Below, in pieces: positions 7,943 to 18,400 of a DNA stretch of 64,000 nt (within the stretch, counting starts at the first letter, position 1; every line of letters starts with the position of its first letter). The position numbers were made by a program, and so were the translations under genes. Origin of the DNA: DALYLB01 sp964468345 (lineage in GTDB: Bacteria > Acidobacteriota > Blastocatellia > RBC074); assembly GCA_964468345.1 (NCBI GenBank), contig CAYXVZ010000027.1, forward strand, positions 11,184 through 75,183. Reading direction: 5' to 3'. The notes beneath the pieces are model-generated. The model made no database searches and was not told the DNA's origin. It worked only from the letters and a program-made list of their open reading frames with translations.

Positions 7943-9574
7943 ATGAGACAGAAACCCGTTATGAGAATGTTCGTCATCCTGATGCTGTCGGTATGGTTGA
8001 CGAGCTTGAATTCGCCGCCGCAGGCGCAGAGCGGAAAGCCCGCCGAATGGCTTATGGATGGCGGCGATCTGGAACGGACCGGCTGGCAAAAGAACGAGCA
8101 GATTCTTTCCCCGACGACCGTCAAAAACATGAAACTGCTCTGGAAGACGAAGCTCGATAACGAGCCGCGCCAGATGCACAACCTGTTGCCCGTGCTGATT
8201 GCGCCGAATGTCAAAACATCGCGCGGGGAAAAACAAATCGTCCTGGTGACGGGCGTGAGCGACAACCTGTATGCGCTCGATGCCGAGACGGGCGAACAAC
8301 TCTGGAAGCTGCATTTCGACAGCAACTGGACACCGCCCGCAACCGGCGGACGCGGCGCGGGCATTCTCTGCCCGGGCGGCATCACGGCGACGCCCATCAT
8401 TGCACGGGGCAAGAATGCGGGCGAATACATCGTGTACGCCGCTTCGTGGGACGGCCGGCTGCGGCGTGTAGACCTTGCGACCGGCAAAGAAATCGCCGCT
8501 CCCGCCAAGTTCATGCCGCCGAACGGCAAACCGTATGCGTTGAATATGTACAACAACGCGATCTATGCCCACACGGCGCAGGGCTGCGGCGGCAATCCGA
8601 ACATGGTCTATATCTATGATCTGACCACGGAAAAAGTCGGCGCGTGGGGGCCGGCCGGCGGCGGCATGTGGGGCCGCACGGGCGGCGCGATCAGTTCGAA
8701 AGGCGTGATGTATACAGGCACGGGCGATGGCCGCTGGGATCCGGAAAACGGCATATATGGCAACGGCATCATCGGCGTGCAACAGAATCCGACAACAAAG
8801 GCCGCCGAGCTTGTGGACTATTACGGGCCCACGAATGCCGAATGGCTTTTCAAGCGCGACCTCGATATGCAGGTAACCTGCGCGATCTTCAAATATAAAG
8901 GCAAGGAATTGATGGTCGATGCGGGCAAAGAGTGCGTGATGTACCTGATGGATACCGAATCCATCGGCGGCGACGATCACCGGACGCCGCTGCATCGCAC
9001 GCCGCTCTATTGCAACGAGGAAGTCAATTTCGCCTCGGCCGGCGTGTGGGGATCGCTCGGCACCTGGGAAGACAGCAAAGGGACGCGCTGGGTGCTCTCG
9101 CCCTTCTGGGGACCGAAGCATTCCAAGTTCAAAGCGCCGATCGAATACGGCTCTGTGAAAAAGGGCGCGATCGTGGCCTTCAAGGTCGAAGACAAGGCCG
9201 GCAAATACACGCTGACGCCCGCCTGGATCTCGCGCGATATGGATCGCGCCGAACCGCCTGTCATCGCGAACGGCGTCGTATTCGCTTATGGCAGCGGCGA
9301 AGACACCGATCAGGCGGCTTATGATATCGGCCTTGCGTATAACCGCGCGGAATACCGCATCAAGAATTCGACCAAGGCCGTGCTATATGCGCTGGATGCG
9401 CAAACCGGCAAGGAACTCTGGTCGAGCGGCGACGCGATCGCTTCGTGGAGCCACTGGGGCGGCCTGTCGATCGCCAATGGCCGCGTGTATATCAACACCT
9501 TCGACGGCTATCAATATTGTTTCGGCATCGCGTCGAGCGGCGTGGCGCAGTCAGCCGCAAAAGGAGGAAAGTAA
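7943..9574 (+). CDS. Secreted PQQ-type beta-propeller protein, first of a pair
   Basis: A 543-residue exported protein. The ATG at 7943 is preceded by AAGGAG nine bases upstream and begins MRQKPVMRMFVILML, a signal peptide cleaved near the AQSG stretch. The body holds repeated propeller blades of the PQQ-enzyme type, for example VSDNLYALDAETGEQLWKL and VLYALDAQTGKELWSSGD, with the W-docking tryptophans. The calcium/PQQ active-site residues of quinoprotein dehydrogenases cannot be confirmed, so it may be a binding or structural propeller rather than an enzyme. CTCGG-type disulfide segments are not obvious. It is followed after two bases by a second propeller gene, whose Shine-Dalgarno lies inside this gene's last codons. 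Confidence 0.85.
   Translation: MRQKPVMRMFVILMLSVWLTSLNSPPQAQSGKPAEWLMDGGDLERTGWQKNEQILSPTTVKNMKLLWKTKLDNEPRQMHNLLPVLIAPNVKTSRGEKQIVLVTGVSDNLYALDAETGEQLWKLHFDSNWTPPATGGRGAGILCPGGITATPIIARGKNAGEYIVYAASWDGRLRRVDLATGKEIAAPAKFMPPNGKPYALNMYNNAIYAHTAQGCGGNPNMVYIYDLTTEKVGAWGPAGGGMWGRTGGAISSKGVMYTGTGDGRWDPENGIYGNGIIGVQQNPTTKAAELVDYYGPTNAEWLFKRDLDMQVTCAIFKYKGKELMVDAGKECVMYLMDTESIGGDDHRTPLHRTPLYCNEEVNFASAGVWGSLGTWEDSKGTRWVLSPFWGPKHSKFKAPIEYGSVKKGAIVAFKVEDKAGKYTLTPAWISRDMDRAEPPVIANGVVFAYGSGEDTDQAAYDIGLAYNRAEYRIKNSTKAVLYALDAQTGKELWSSGDAIASWSHWGGLSIANGRVYINTFDGYQYCFGIASSGVAQSAAKGGK
9561..9567 (+). promoter_or_regulatory. Ribosome-binding site of the second propeller gene
   Basis: AAGGAGG lies nine bases before the ATG at 9577 and inside the last codons of the preceding gene. 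It fixes the start and suggests coupled translation. Confidence 0.9.
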
Positions 9575-9576
9575 CA

Positions 9577-11163
9577 ATGCAGCGAAGCTTCACAGTTCTT
9601 CTTTGCATATTGTTTTGCGCGATTCCGGGGCTGGCGCAGCGCGGCGGCGCGAACGACTGGGTGACGGAGAACGCCGACGCGCAGCGCACGGCGACGGTCA
9701 AGGTGGATGCCAAGATCAATAAAGACGCCGTCGGCAAGCCGGGCGCGATCCAATTGCTCTGGAAGCTGAAACTCAAAAACGCGCCGCGCGGCCTGAACAA
9801 TCTGACGCCGCCCGCAACGCTCGAACGGTTGATCGGCTATCGCGGCTTTCGCATGCTCGGCTTCATTGCGGGCAGCGATGACAATCTGTTCACCATCGAT
9901 ACGGACCTCGGACGCATGGAGTGGGAAAAGAAATTGAAGGCTGCGCCATCGACAGCGGCGGGCACGCTGACCTGTCCCGGCGGGATGACGACGGGCGTCG
10001 CGCGTCCCACCATCTCTACAATTGCTCCCGCGCCGCAGGGCAGCGTCGGACCGGGACGCAATACGCCCGCGAAGAGCACGGTCGGCGGGCCCTTTGAAGG
10101 CGCGACGACGTTAAACAATGTTCGCCCGCAACAGGGCTCAGCGGGTCCGCCGCCGGGCGCGCAGGGGCCGCGTCCCAATCAGGCGCCGGCCAGCAATCCT
10201 TTTGGCAATGCAAACCTGATTTTCGCCCTGGCCAGCGATGGGTTGCTGCATTCGATGCATCTGTCGGGCGGCCAGGAATTTCAACCGCCCGTGAAGTTCC
10301 TGCCGCCGGGAGCCAATGCCGGCGGCCTCATCGTCGTCAATAACAAAGCCTATGTGACGACCTCGAACAGTTGCAACGGCGTGGCCAATGGCGTCTGGGC
10401 CTACGATTTCGAAACCAAGCAGGTGTCGAGTTGGAAAGGCAATGTGGCGGGTTCGGCGGGCGCGGCCTTCGGCGGCGACGGCACCCTCTTTGTCGCAAGC
10501 GACGCGTCGATTGTGGCGATCGATCCCGCGACGATGCAGGCCAGGGGCGCTTACAAGGCGACGAGCGAATTCGCTTCGACGCCGGTGGTCTTCGAACACA
10601 AAGGCAAAATCCTGGTCGCGGCCGCGGCCGTCGATGGCAGCGTCCATATTGTGGATGCCGCCAATCTATCCTCCGCGCTGAGCGTCACGGCGGCGACTGC
10701 GAAAGGCGCATCGCCCGGATCGCTTGCATCCTGGCAGGACCGCGACGGCACGCGATGGATTCTCGTCGCGCATTCGGGTCCCCTGCCCGCGGGCTTTTCC
10801 GGCGCGGCCGGCAAAGGCGCGATCCTCGCGTGGAAGCTGGGCGAGGACGGCAAACTCGTTCCCGGCTGGGCCTCGCGCGATCTGGCGTCGCCCCTTCCGC
10901 CGACAGTCATCAACGGCGTCGTGATCGCAACCGCCAGCGGAGAATATCGCGACGGAAAGCTCCCGGCGACCGCCCGCGCGGCGCGTTCGAGCAAGGCCGT
11001 GATGTATCTGCTCGATGGCGCAACCGGGAAAGAGTTATGGAACAGCGGAACGATGATTACCTCGTTCGCGCGCGGCAATGCGGTTTCCGGCGGGATGGGG
11101 CAGTTCTATCTGACGACCTATGATGGAACGATCTATGCCTTCGGCTTCCCGATGGAACATTGA
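9577..11163 (+). CDS. Secreted PQQ-type beta-propeller protein, second of a pair
   Basis: A 528-residue exported paralogue of the preceding gene. The start is set by the AAGGAGG box at 9561-9567, and residues 1-21 (MQRSFTVLLCILFCAIPGLA) form a signal peptide. Propeller blades include FIAGSDDNLFTIDTDLGRMEW and VMYLLDGATGKELWNSGTM. Between blades there is a low-complexity Gly/Pro/Gln/Asn-rich insert at about residues 145-208, from the DNA at 10009-10200; it replaces what is a blade connection in the first protein. The two genes probably encode partners of one periplasmic complex. Function is unknown; without visible PQQ ligands I would not call it a dehydrogenase. Confidence 0.83.
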   Translation: MQRSFTVLLCILFCAIPGLAQRGGANDWVTENADAQRTATVKVDAKINKDAVGKPGAIQLLWKLKLKNAPRGLNNLTPPATLERLIGYRGFRMLGFIAGSDDNLFTIDTDLGRMEWEKKLKAAPSTAAGTLTCPGGMTTGVARPTISTIAPAPQGSVGPGRNTPAKSTVGGPFEGATTLNNVRPQQGSAGPPPGAQGPRPNQAPASNPFGNANLIFALASDGLLHSMHLSGGQEFQPPVKFLPPGANAGGLIVVNNKAYVTTSNSCNGVANGVWAYDFETKQVSSWKGNVAGSAGAAFGGDGTLFVASDASIVAIDPATMQARGAYKATSEFASTPVVFEHKGKILVAAAAVDGSVHIVDAANLSSALSVTAATAKGASPGSLASWQDRDGTRWILVAHSGPLPAGFSGAAGKGAILAWKLGEDGKLVPGWASRDLASPLPPTVINGVVIATASGEYRDGKLPATARAARSSKAVMYLLDGATGKELWNSGTMITSFARGNAVSGGMGQFYLTTYDGTIYAFGFPMEH

Positions 11164-11211
11164 AGATCTGCCACAGAGACACAGAGCGGCGAAGCCGCAA
11201 CCAAAGGAATG

Positions 11212-11312
11212 AAGAGAGAGTACGGAACAAACGGAAATAACGGAACAGACGGAATCGTCAGTCTTTCTTATTCGTTTGTTCCGTTATTTCCGTTTGTTCC
11301 GTACTCTCTCTT
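11212..11312. repeat. Long hairpin, GGAACAAACGGAAATAACGG family
   Basis: Arms at 11212-11254 and 11271-11312 form a 42-bp near-perfect stem beginning AAGAGAGAGTACGG. The left side is preceded by CACAGAG words and CGAAGCCGCAACCAAAGG, the same flank seen at 51628-51670 and 5454. It lies between convergent genes. Confidence 0.93.
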
Positions 11313-11322
11313 ACAACAACGC

Positions 11323-11563
11323 AAATTTCTTGCTCAAAAAACAAGAAGTTGCGACTTTGTTTTACAGAGCGGCACTTTTGGCCGCAACCAAACAATGAGT
11401 TCATTTTCCATATCTCATCGCTCATTTCTCATTGGTCATCGGTTTGCACACGGATCAATCAATGACCAATGAGAAATGAGATATGGAAAATGAAAATACG
11501 TTGCGATCCAAAGGGAAAATTTCTTGCTCAAAAAACAAGAAGTTGCGACATTGTTTTACAGAG
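11323..11563. repeat. Direct repeats flanking a hairpin
   Basis: A 47-base word starting AAATTTCTTGCTC occurs at 11323-11369 and again at 11517-11563 with one difference, in the same orientation. Between them lies a hairpin with arms 11400-11439 and 11462-11493. The left arm carries one extra word copy of about eight bases, as expected from slippage. A degraded relative of the direct repeat is visible near 34755-34785. Confidence 0.88.
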
Positions 11564-11576
11564 AAAGAAAATAGAT

Positions 11577-11652
11577 AAACCGCCAAGAAGCCAGGAGCGC
11601 CAAGAGAAGGTCTGACCGACCTCCCTTGGCGCTCTTGGTTTCTTGGCGGTTT
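11577..11652. repeat. Long hairpin, ACCGCCAAGAAGCCAGGAG family
   Basis: The 28-bp arms (11577-11604 and 11625-11652) differ at two positions, both transitions. The same family forms a perfect stem at 48507-48586. It is the last of three elements in the 557-base convergent space 11164-11720. Confidence 0.93.
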
Positions 11653-11720
11653 TGCCCAGCCCACGATCTCTCTTGCCCTCTTCTCCGTGCCTCCGTGCGT
11701 GGCAAGATACTCTGATTATT

Positions 11721-13961
11721 TCAATTCTCCAGGCGCGCCGCGGCGAGGGCGCTGGGCGGGACGTTGTGCTTCTTGGCGTACTCGCGAATGATTGCGCGCA
11801 TGCCGTCGATCCATTTTTCGAGGCCGATGCTTTCTTCGGGCGCGATCATATAGCTCAGATCGGGGCGGCGATCGGCCCAGTGGTCCTTGGTGTCGTCCAG
11901 CACTTGAAAGAATTTCTTGCCGTCGACTTCCCTGCCTTTTTCGAAGCGGCTTTTCTCCCAGACGGTCTTTAAGGATTGATAGGTCTCATTGCGCTCTTTC
12001 ACGAGGCCCTTCGCCAGATCGAAGGCGTTGACCAGATGCCCGATCGCTTCTTCGTGCCGGTTTTTCAGGGTTTCCGCGCGGCCGGCTTCGAGTTCGCTCT
12101 CGATCTTTTTCATCCCGAGAATCAATCGGTTGTGGTGCCCGGTCAAACGCGCGATTGAAAGAAAGACTTCGAGGTTATACCGATTCCGATCGGCCTTCGC
12201 GATGTTCTGATGAAGGCGGTGAACAAGGACATCGTTCTCGATTGCCATGCGGCCTGCCTCTTCCACGCGCACGGCATAACGGCCGGCATAAACGGGCACG
12301 AAATCCAGCCCCGGCATCGCGGGCAGCGCCGGCGCAGGCAGCGTTTCATCATACCGAACGACGCCGATGCCCTTGCCGTAGGAATTTCCATAGCCCGGGC
12401 CGCGAACCCGCGATACGACGCGGTCCCACGAGCTTTCAAAAAACCGCGCCTGCGCCTGCAGGCCGCGATAGACTTCGACCATCTCCGAAACGCGCGGGCC
12501 GTAATAGAGATTCATAAACTCCGCGACGGTCTGCGCCGTGTCCGGTCCGTTCGGAGCCCAGCCATACGCCGCCACGGTCGCCCAGCCCAGCCAGAAGGTT
12601 TCATTATGCAGCCCCGAATCGCCCCAGGCCGCGCCGAACACGCCGATCGGGTTGCCCTGCCAGATGCGGCCCGCGGAGATATCGTTCCGCGCCGATTGCA
12701 ATCGCCCGCTCGCCGGTCCCAGGTCACCGCCCGTGTTTCGCGCGCCGGCGAAGTGATTCGGAAAGAGATACTCCGCGCCCTGCAATGACGTGTAGCCCAG
12801 CGAACGAATGCCGAGTTTGTTTTCCGTTTCGATGTATTCCGCCTCGCCGATCACCCCGTCGATGATATCGGGCGGCAGCATTCTCACGTGCTCGGGCAAG
12901 AGCGGATATTCGGCCCAGACCAGAATGCGGCGGCCGTGCTTTGCAGCATGGTCGCGCGCGCGGCGCACGAATTCGACCCATTTCAGGCTGTGCGACTCGG
13001 GCGTCGGCGGCTGGCCGCATTTGGCGCAGATGCCCGCGTAATACACTTCATCGGTCGAGACGAAGAGATACTCCACGCCCTTCGTCGCGCCGATCACATC
13101 GTCGTACATCTGAAAGATCAGCTTGTAACTCTCTTCATCGCACAAGCAGGCCTGATAATTGTTGCCATCCGCGCGCAGGTGCGCGAATTGCGGGTGCTTG
13201 AGCACATAGCCCAGATGCGCGGGCGACTGAATGACGGGCACTATCTGAATGAATCGCTCCAGGCCGTAATTGACGATCTCCTGCAGTTCGGCCGCGGTGA
13301 AAGCGCCGGGCGCGCCGATGACGGGATAAGACGGATAAGCGAATTTGTCTTCGAGTTCGAAGCCGATCATATTGACCTTGAATCGCGCGGCCCAATCCAG
13401 ATACCGCTTGAGCGTTTCGATCCGGTCCTGATGATGTTTCGTATCCCAGTGCAGGAATCGCAACTGCAGCTTCGGCCAGTCTTCAATCGTGACGGCGGGC
13501 AAAAACAATCGACCGCGCGGGCCGGCCTTGATCAGTTGCAACAGCGTCTGCACGCCGTAAAACAGGCCCGCTTCCGCGTTGCCCGTAATCTCGATCGAGG
13601 TCGGCGCGATTTTCAACAGATAGCCTTGCGCCTCGATTTTCGCGTCCGCGCCTGTCTTTACGGCGCCGACGGCAATCGTCAATCGAATCGACTTGCTGGT
13701 CTTTGCCGCATTCAATTCAAGGCCATGGAAGTCGCGCAAGTCCGCCAGCAGCGAGCGGACCGCGATGTGATTGGCCGGGAGCTTGCCCGCATCGAGGCTC
13801 CACGATTCATTCAACTCGACTTCACCCGCCGACAGCGTCACGCGCTGCGGCGCGGGAATCAGCGAATGCCCGCGCAGAAATAATTCCGTCGGCTGCTGGG
13901 CGAACACCGGCAGGGCGATCACAAAAAAGAGAAAAGTCAGAATCAGCGTGCGGGGTTTCAT
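11721..13961 (-). CDS. Family GH20 beta-N-acetylhexosaminidase-like glycoside hydrolase
   Basis: A 746-residue exported protein. The ATG at 13961 overlaps the TGA of the TPR gene by four bases and starts a signal peptide (MKPRTLILTFLFFVIALPVF, then AQQ). The longer frame upstream is antisense to coding in the TPR gene and is rejected. Residues ~25-150 match the alpha/beta GH20b domain, followed by a TIM barrel (FLHWDTKHHQDR, IQIVPVIQSPAHLGY) and YLFVSTDEVYYAG, where D-E occupies the place of the GH20 substrate-polarising Asp and acid Glu. The family's preceding HxGG is replaced by FVST, so activity may be altered. A long helical C-terminal region of ~300 residues follows. The locus suggests release of N-acetylhexosamine in the periplasm. 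Confidence 0.83.
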   Translation of the reverse strand: MKPRTLILTFLFFVIALPVFAQQPTELFLRGHSLIPAPQRVTLSAGEVELNESWSLDAGKLPANHIAVRSLLADLRDFHGLELNAAKTSKSIRLTIAVGAVKTGADAKIEAQGYLLKIAPTSIEITGNAEAGLFYGVQTLLQLIKAGPRGRLFLPAVTIEDWPKLQLRFLHWDTKHHQDRIETLKRYLDWAARFKVNMIGFELEDKFAYPSYPVIGAPGAFTAAELQEIVNYGLERFIQIVPVIQSPAHLGYVLKHPQFAHLRADGNNYQACLCDEESYKLIFQMYDDVIGATKGVEYLFVSTDEVYYAGICAKCGQPPTPESHSLKWVEFVRRARDHAAKHGRRILVWAEYPLLPEHVRMLPPDIIDGVIGEAEYIETENKLGIRSLGYTSLQGAEYLFPNHFAGARNTGGDLGPASGRLQSARNDISAGRIWQGNPIGVFGAAWGDSGLHNETFWLGWATVAAYGWAPNGPDTAQTVAEFMNLYYGPRVSEMVEVYRGLQAQARFFESSWDRVVSRVRGPGYGNSYGKGIGVVRYDETLPAPALPAMPGLDFVPVYAGRYAVRVEEAGRMAIENDVLVHRLHQNIAKADRNRYNLEVFLSIARLTGHHNRLILGMKKIESELEAGRAETLKNRHEEAIGHLVNAFDLAKGLVKERNETYQSLKTVWEKSRFEKGREVDGKKFFQVLDDTKDHWADRRPDLSYMIAPEESIGLEKWIDGMRAIIREYAKKHNVPPSALAAARLEN

Positions 13962-15349
13962 TGTTGATGTCGCTCCTTCAACTTCTGCAGGTTTTCCCGA
14001 TACTCGGCGCGATCGGGCGCAAGGCGAACCGCGGTTTCCAATTCGGCCAGCGCTTTTTCTTTTTGCCCCAGGGCCGCATAAATGCCGCCGATCAGATTGC
14101 GCAGCTCGGCGTGTGCGGGCCGCACGAGTTTTACCTTCTCGGCGTAATTGCGGGCTTTTTCGAACTCGTGGCTCAAATACCAATAACGTGCCAGCAGATA
14201 ATTGCCGACGGGCGATTCCGGTTCGAGCGCTTCCATTCGGGCCAGATGCGGCTGCGCGCGCCGCCAATCCGGGCCCGCGAGCAGCATCTCCGCCAGATAG
14301 GCCTGCGCGTCCCATGTATTCGGCTCAAGCTCGATAGCCTTTTCGAAAAGTTCGCGCGCCGCGGCGTCCTGACCCGCATCGAGTTGTTTTTCCGCCTGCG
14401 CGATCATACGACTGACTTCTTCCTCGATCTCCTGCTGCTTTCGCTGTTGCAGGTTGAGTTCCTGAAATTTGCGGCGATAAGCCGCCGCCTTTGCCGTGTC
14501 GCCCTTGCGATGAAAGGCGCCGCCGAGAATGTAATAGGTCTGGACCAGTTCCGGATGCGCCTTCTCGATCGCTAAGAGATGCTTGATGGCCTCGTCCGGC
14601 TGATCGAGCGCAAGGCAGACCTGTCCGAGCTTGAGCGCATAATCCGGCTGCCGCGGATCGAGGCGCGCAGCCTCGCGCAGTGCTTTCTGCGCGGCTTCGA
14701 GTTCATTGCGCTGGTAATGGATCTTTCCGGCTTCATACAAAGCGGGCGCATATTGCGGCTGCTTCGCCAGGGCTTTCTGAAAAGACGCGAGCGCGCGGTC
14801 ATAGTCTTCCTTGTTGAAATAGGTCTGCCCGCGCAGCAGATCCACGCGCGGATCATTCGGCGTCCGGCGCGACAGCAGATCCAGGATTTTCAGCGCCTCG
14901 TCATATCGTTCAATGCGATGATATGTATCGCTGACCAGCCACAGCCATGCCGTTTCGATCTGCGGCCTCGCCAGTCTTTCGCCTAGCGAGGAGAGCAGGT
15001 CATAGGCCTGGTCATTCTGTTTGAGCCGCGAAAATACATTGGCCTGAAAGATGATGTATTGCGGCTGCTGCGGATCGAGGCGCAGAGCTTCATCGAGTTC
15101 CAGCGCCGCCGCATTCCATCGCCCAAGCTCCCCGAGCGCCATCCCGGCATAAAAATAGGCCCGCGCATCAGCGGCCGCGATTTGTTTGTGTTGATGAAAG
15201 ACCGCGAGGGCTTCGTTGAAATGACCTTCGGCCAGCAGGCGGATGCCTTTATCGAGGACGCTTTCCTGCATAGCTCCAGCGGAAGGCATTATGAATGCAG
15301 CAACCACCGTCAGGATGATAATAAGTATTGTGCCGGGCTTTCGTAACAT
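13958..15349 (-). CDS. Exported tetratricopeptide-repeat protein
   Basis: A 463-residue protein. The ATG at 15349 starts MLRKPGTILIIILTVVAAFI, a signal peptide ending near the AGAMQES stretch; the frame upstream passes through a hairpin repeat (15368-15439) and is not used. The rest is an array of about ten TPR units, for example DARAYFYAGMALGELGRW and QYAPALYEAGKIHYQRNELE, with a short coiled-coil segment rich in Gln and Glu near residues 285-320. TPR arrays act as protein-binding scaffolds. The gene is translationally coupled to the GH20 gene downstream (ATGA overlap) and lies behind a TonB receptor, so it may organise periplasmic glycan processing. No enzymatic domain is visible. Confidence 0.85.
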   Translation of the reverse strand: MLRKPGTILIIILTVVAAFIMPSAGAMQESVLDKGIRLLAEGHFNEALAVFHQHKQIAAADARAYFYAGMALGELGRWNAAALELDEALRLDPQQPQYIIFQANVFSRLKQNDQAYDLLSSLGERLARPQIETAWLWLVSDTYHRIERYDEALKILDLLSRRTPNDPRVDLLRGQTYFNKEDYDRALASFQKALAKQPQYAPALYEAGKIHYQRNELEAAQKALREAARLDPRQPDYALKLGQVCLALDQPDEAIKHLLAIEKAHPELVQTYYILGGAFHRKGDTAKAAAYRRKFQELNLQQRKQQEIEEEVSRMIAQAEKQLDAGQDAAARELFEKAIELEPNTWDAQAYLAEMLLAGPDWRRAQPHLARMEALEPESPVGNYLLARYWYLSHEFEKARNYAEKVKLVRPAHAELRNLIGGIYAALGQKEKALAELETAVRLAPDRAEYRENLQKLKERHQQ

Positions 15350-15367
15350 CGATTCGCGCAATAACTG

Positions 15368-15439
15368 GACAGGAAAATGAACGACAGGAAAATAGCGTAC
15401 ATCAAGTACTCCTATTTTCCTGTCGCTCATTTTCCTGTC
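15368..15439. repeat. Hairpin with doubled word in each arm
   Basis: The 28-bp arms (15368-15395 and 15412-15439) differ at one transition. Each arm contains the word GACAGGAAAAT twice, separated by GANC. It lies between the TonB receptor stop and the TPR gene start. Confidence 0.93.
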
Positions 15440-15459
15440 TGCTTATCCAGAGATATCCC

Positions 15460-18400
15460 TTACCACTGCACGCGCAGCGAGAATTGAATGATGCGCGGGT
15501 CGTTCGCCTGCCGGCTCAGATCCTGCAAGCCGGTGGTCGAGTTCGGCGCGACATCGTTCGGATGATTGAAGACATTGAAGAAATCCGCCGCAAAACGCGA
15601 GTTCACTTTCTCCTTGATCAGGAAATTCTTGAAGATCGAAAAATCCAGGTTCCAGGCCCCGGGGCCCAGGAAAAACGCGCGCTGGCTCGGGTTATACAAT
15701 TCGCCGATCGGCGTATTGCGAACGGTGCCGTTCGCGAGGGTCTGCGGCAGCCGATTATCGAATGCCGCGCCGAGCGGCCGAACAATCCGCTGGCTGCGAT
15801 TGATCGGCACTAGCGAAGTGAGATTCCCCCCGTTGACATTGGTCGCCTGGGTCGGATCGAAATCGCCGCGGAACCACAGCCGTTGCTGGCGACCGAAGAT
15901 CGTCATCTCGAGCCGCTGATCCGCGCTGAGCGTGGGATCGCCGAAAATATACCGGGCGGCATCGACGCTGCTCCACTGGCCGCTGCGCCAGTCGCCGATG
16001 AAGGCGGCCTGCCAGCCACCAATGACATAATTGAGCGGTGTACTCACTCCGCCGCCGTATTTCTTGCCCTTGCCGAAAGGCAGTTCATAAATTCCATTGT
16101 AACGAATGCGGTGCGGCGGCACGTTGGTGGAATTGAAATACACCAGGCGCAACCGCTGGTCATAACTCAGATTGGGCGAGCCGAGAATCTGTGTCTTTTC
16201 GGGTACGCGGCCGCCGCCGGCGACGGAGTTGATGCCCACGTTTCCGGCGTTGAACCCGTCCGAATCCGTCGTGTTGAGCGAACGGCTGTAGACGTAATAC
16301 CACTGGAACGCGAGGCCGCTTGCAAAGCGGCGCTCGACCTCGATCTGGCCCGAGTTCGTATTCGAAAAGCCCGTGCGATTGAGGCCGATGAAATTCCAGT
16401 TGCGGTTCGGGCGCAGCAAGTCGCGATTGGAAGGCGGCGCCTGCCCCGTGCGGGCAACATAGTTGTATTCGGCTTCGCGCGTATTGAGTTCGAACTGCTG
16501 TTCCAGGTCGCGGCCATGCTCGCCGATATAACTCACGCGCAGCGCCGTCTTGAAGGGCAGTTCGTATTCGAGCGTGGCGTGCCATGATTGCACGCGCGCG
16601 TCCTTCCAGTTCCGCGCATCCCAGATGGTCGCGAGGGTCGCGCTCTGCGTAATATCCACGATGCCTTCCGTATTGACGATCGTGTTCGGCAGAATATCGA
16701 CGGCCGCGGGGCGGCTGATCAAGGGATAGTTGAATGTGTCGTTCTTGGCGTAAACATCCGTCGTGAAGCGCAGATTGAGCGGCGCGTTGTTGCGGCTCGA
16801 CTGCAGGATCTGCGACAGCGGCATCGTCCAGAAATATTCGCCATAGCCGCCGCGCAGCACCATCTTGTTGGTCAGCTTGAAGGCGAGCCCGAGCCGCGGG
16901 CCGAAGTTATTGTTATCCGCCGCAAACAGTCCGCTCGGCATTCCGATTTGATTGGCCGTCGTGTAGGTCAAGCCGCGTTTCGCCCATGAAGCCAACACGG
17001 CCGGCGGCACATTGGGAAGGGTTTCGATGCGAACATCGCCTGGCGTGGCGACCTCGAATTTTGAAGCGACAGTCTGAATGTCGGGCACGACCAGCCGATT
17101 GTATTTCTCGTTATAAGGCGTCCACTTGTCCCACCGCAGTCCCAGGTTGACGGTCAGGCGGGGCGTGACTTTCCACTTGTCGTTGACATACAAGCCGTAC
17201 TCGGTCTGGCGAAAATAAAAGTACCCGCGATTGTACTGGTTCGACAGATAGTCGGGCAGGCCGAGCAGCAGATCGGCGAAGCCCGAGCCCGTGAAAGGCA
17301 GGGCCGATTGATCGTTCGCGCTCCAAAGGGAGGTCCACGAACCGCCAAAGTTGTGCGATCCCTGCGCCTGCTGCAATTCGCGCACGTTGTTCCATTCCTT
17401 GCGCATCTTGCCGCCGAACTGGATCGTGTGCGTGCCCTTGTTCCAGGTGGCATTGTCTTCGAGGACGCCGCCGGTCAGGGCCTGGTTCGAACGATTGTCC
17501 GAGTCCCAGCCGAAGAAGGTCGGCCCCGAAGGATCGGCGTAAAACGTCGGCCATCCGGTGACCTTAAAAGGATTCGGAAAGCCCAGACGCGACGCCCAGT
17601 CCGTGAAATCGGCCAGCGTTCCCTGATCGTGGAATGACCGCTGCACGCCGACCAGCAATTCATTGAGAAACGTGGGCGTGAACGTGCGCGTGTGGTTGAC
17701 CGACAGGTTGTGCACCTTGGTATCGGTTCGCTGCGTTCCAACGCCGGCATCGGTATTGATCGGCGGACCGAACACGCCGCCTTCGACCGCGCGCCGTCTG
17801 GTGTTGCGCGTCCACCGGACCGAGAGATTGTCCTTGCCCGTGATCGCCGCATCGACCTTGACCGTCAGCTTATTCGCATCGTTTTTATCCGGAAAGAAAC
17901 GAACGAAGTTCGGGGCCAGGTTCGGATTCTGCCCATTGGTCGGCGAAGCCGTCAGAGCCTTGAGCGTTTTGGCGAAATTGCTGATGCGATTTGCCGGAAT
18001 GATGTTATTGGCAAAAGGCGTCCGTTTGCCCGTGGCATCGGTGGTCAGCGGATCATAGATGATGTACTTGTTGCCGTTCTCATCGACCATGTTGCTCAGG
18101 TCGCCGTTCCACATCGCATCGGTCGGGACCGTGTCGTAATCCGTGATGCGGCTTTGGCGCTGGCGCAAGCCTTCATAAGACGAAAACCAGAAAAGCTTGT
18201 TCCGTCCGTCAAACGCAAAGGGGCCGAACAAGGGCTTGGGCAGATAAACAGGCCCGCCGGCCGATGCGCCGAATTCGTTGCGAATGAGTTTCGGAAAATT
18301 GCTTGTCAATTGTTCGCGCCGTCGCGAAAGCAGGCCGCCCGCGTTGTTGCGATGCGTTTCAAAGAGCACGCCGTGAAAATCGTTCGTGCCGCTGCGGCTG

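Noticed and set aside
11209..11472. Small open frame in the convergent spacer
   Set aside because: It is entirely hairpin repeat sequence.
11323..11563. Insertion sequence bounded by direct repeats
   Set aside because: The interval is only 240 bases, encodes no transposase and has no terminal inverted repeats at the direct-repeat ends.
13962..14315. N-terminal extension of the GH20 protein
   Set aside because: The extension is read out of frame through the TPR gene; the ATG at 13961 with a signal peptide is the real start.
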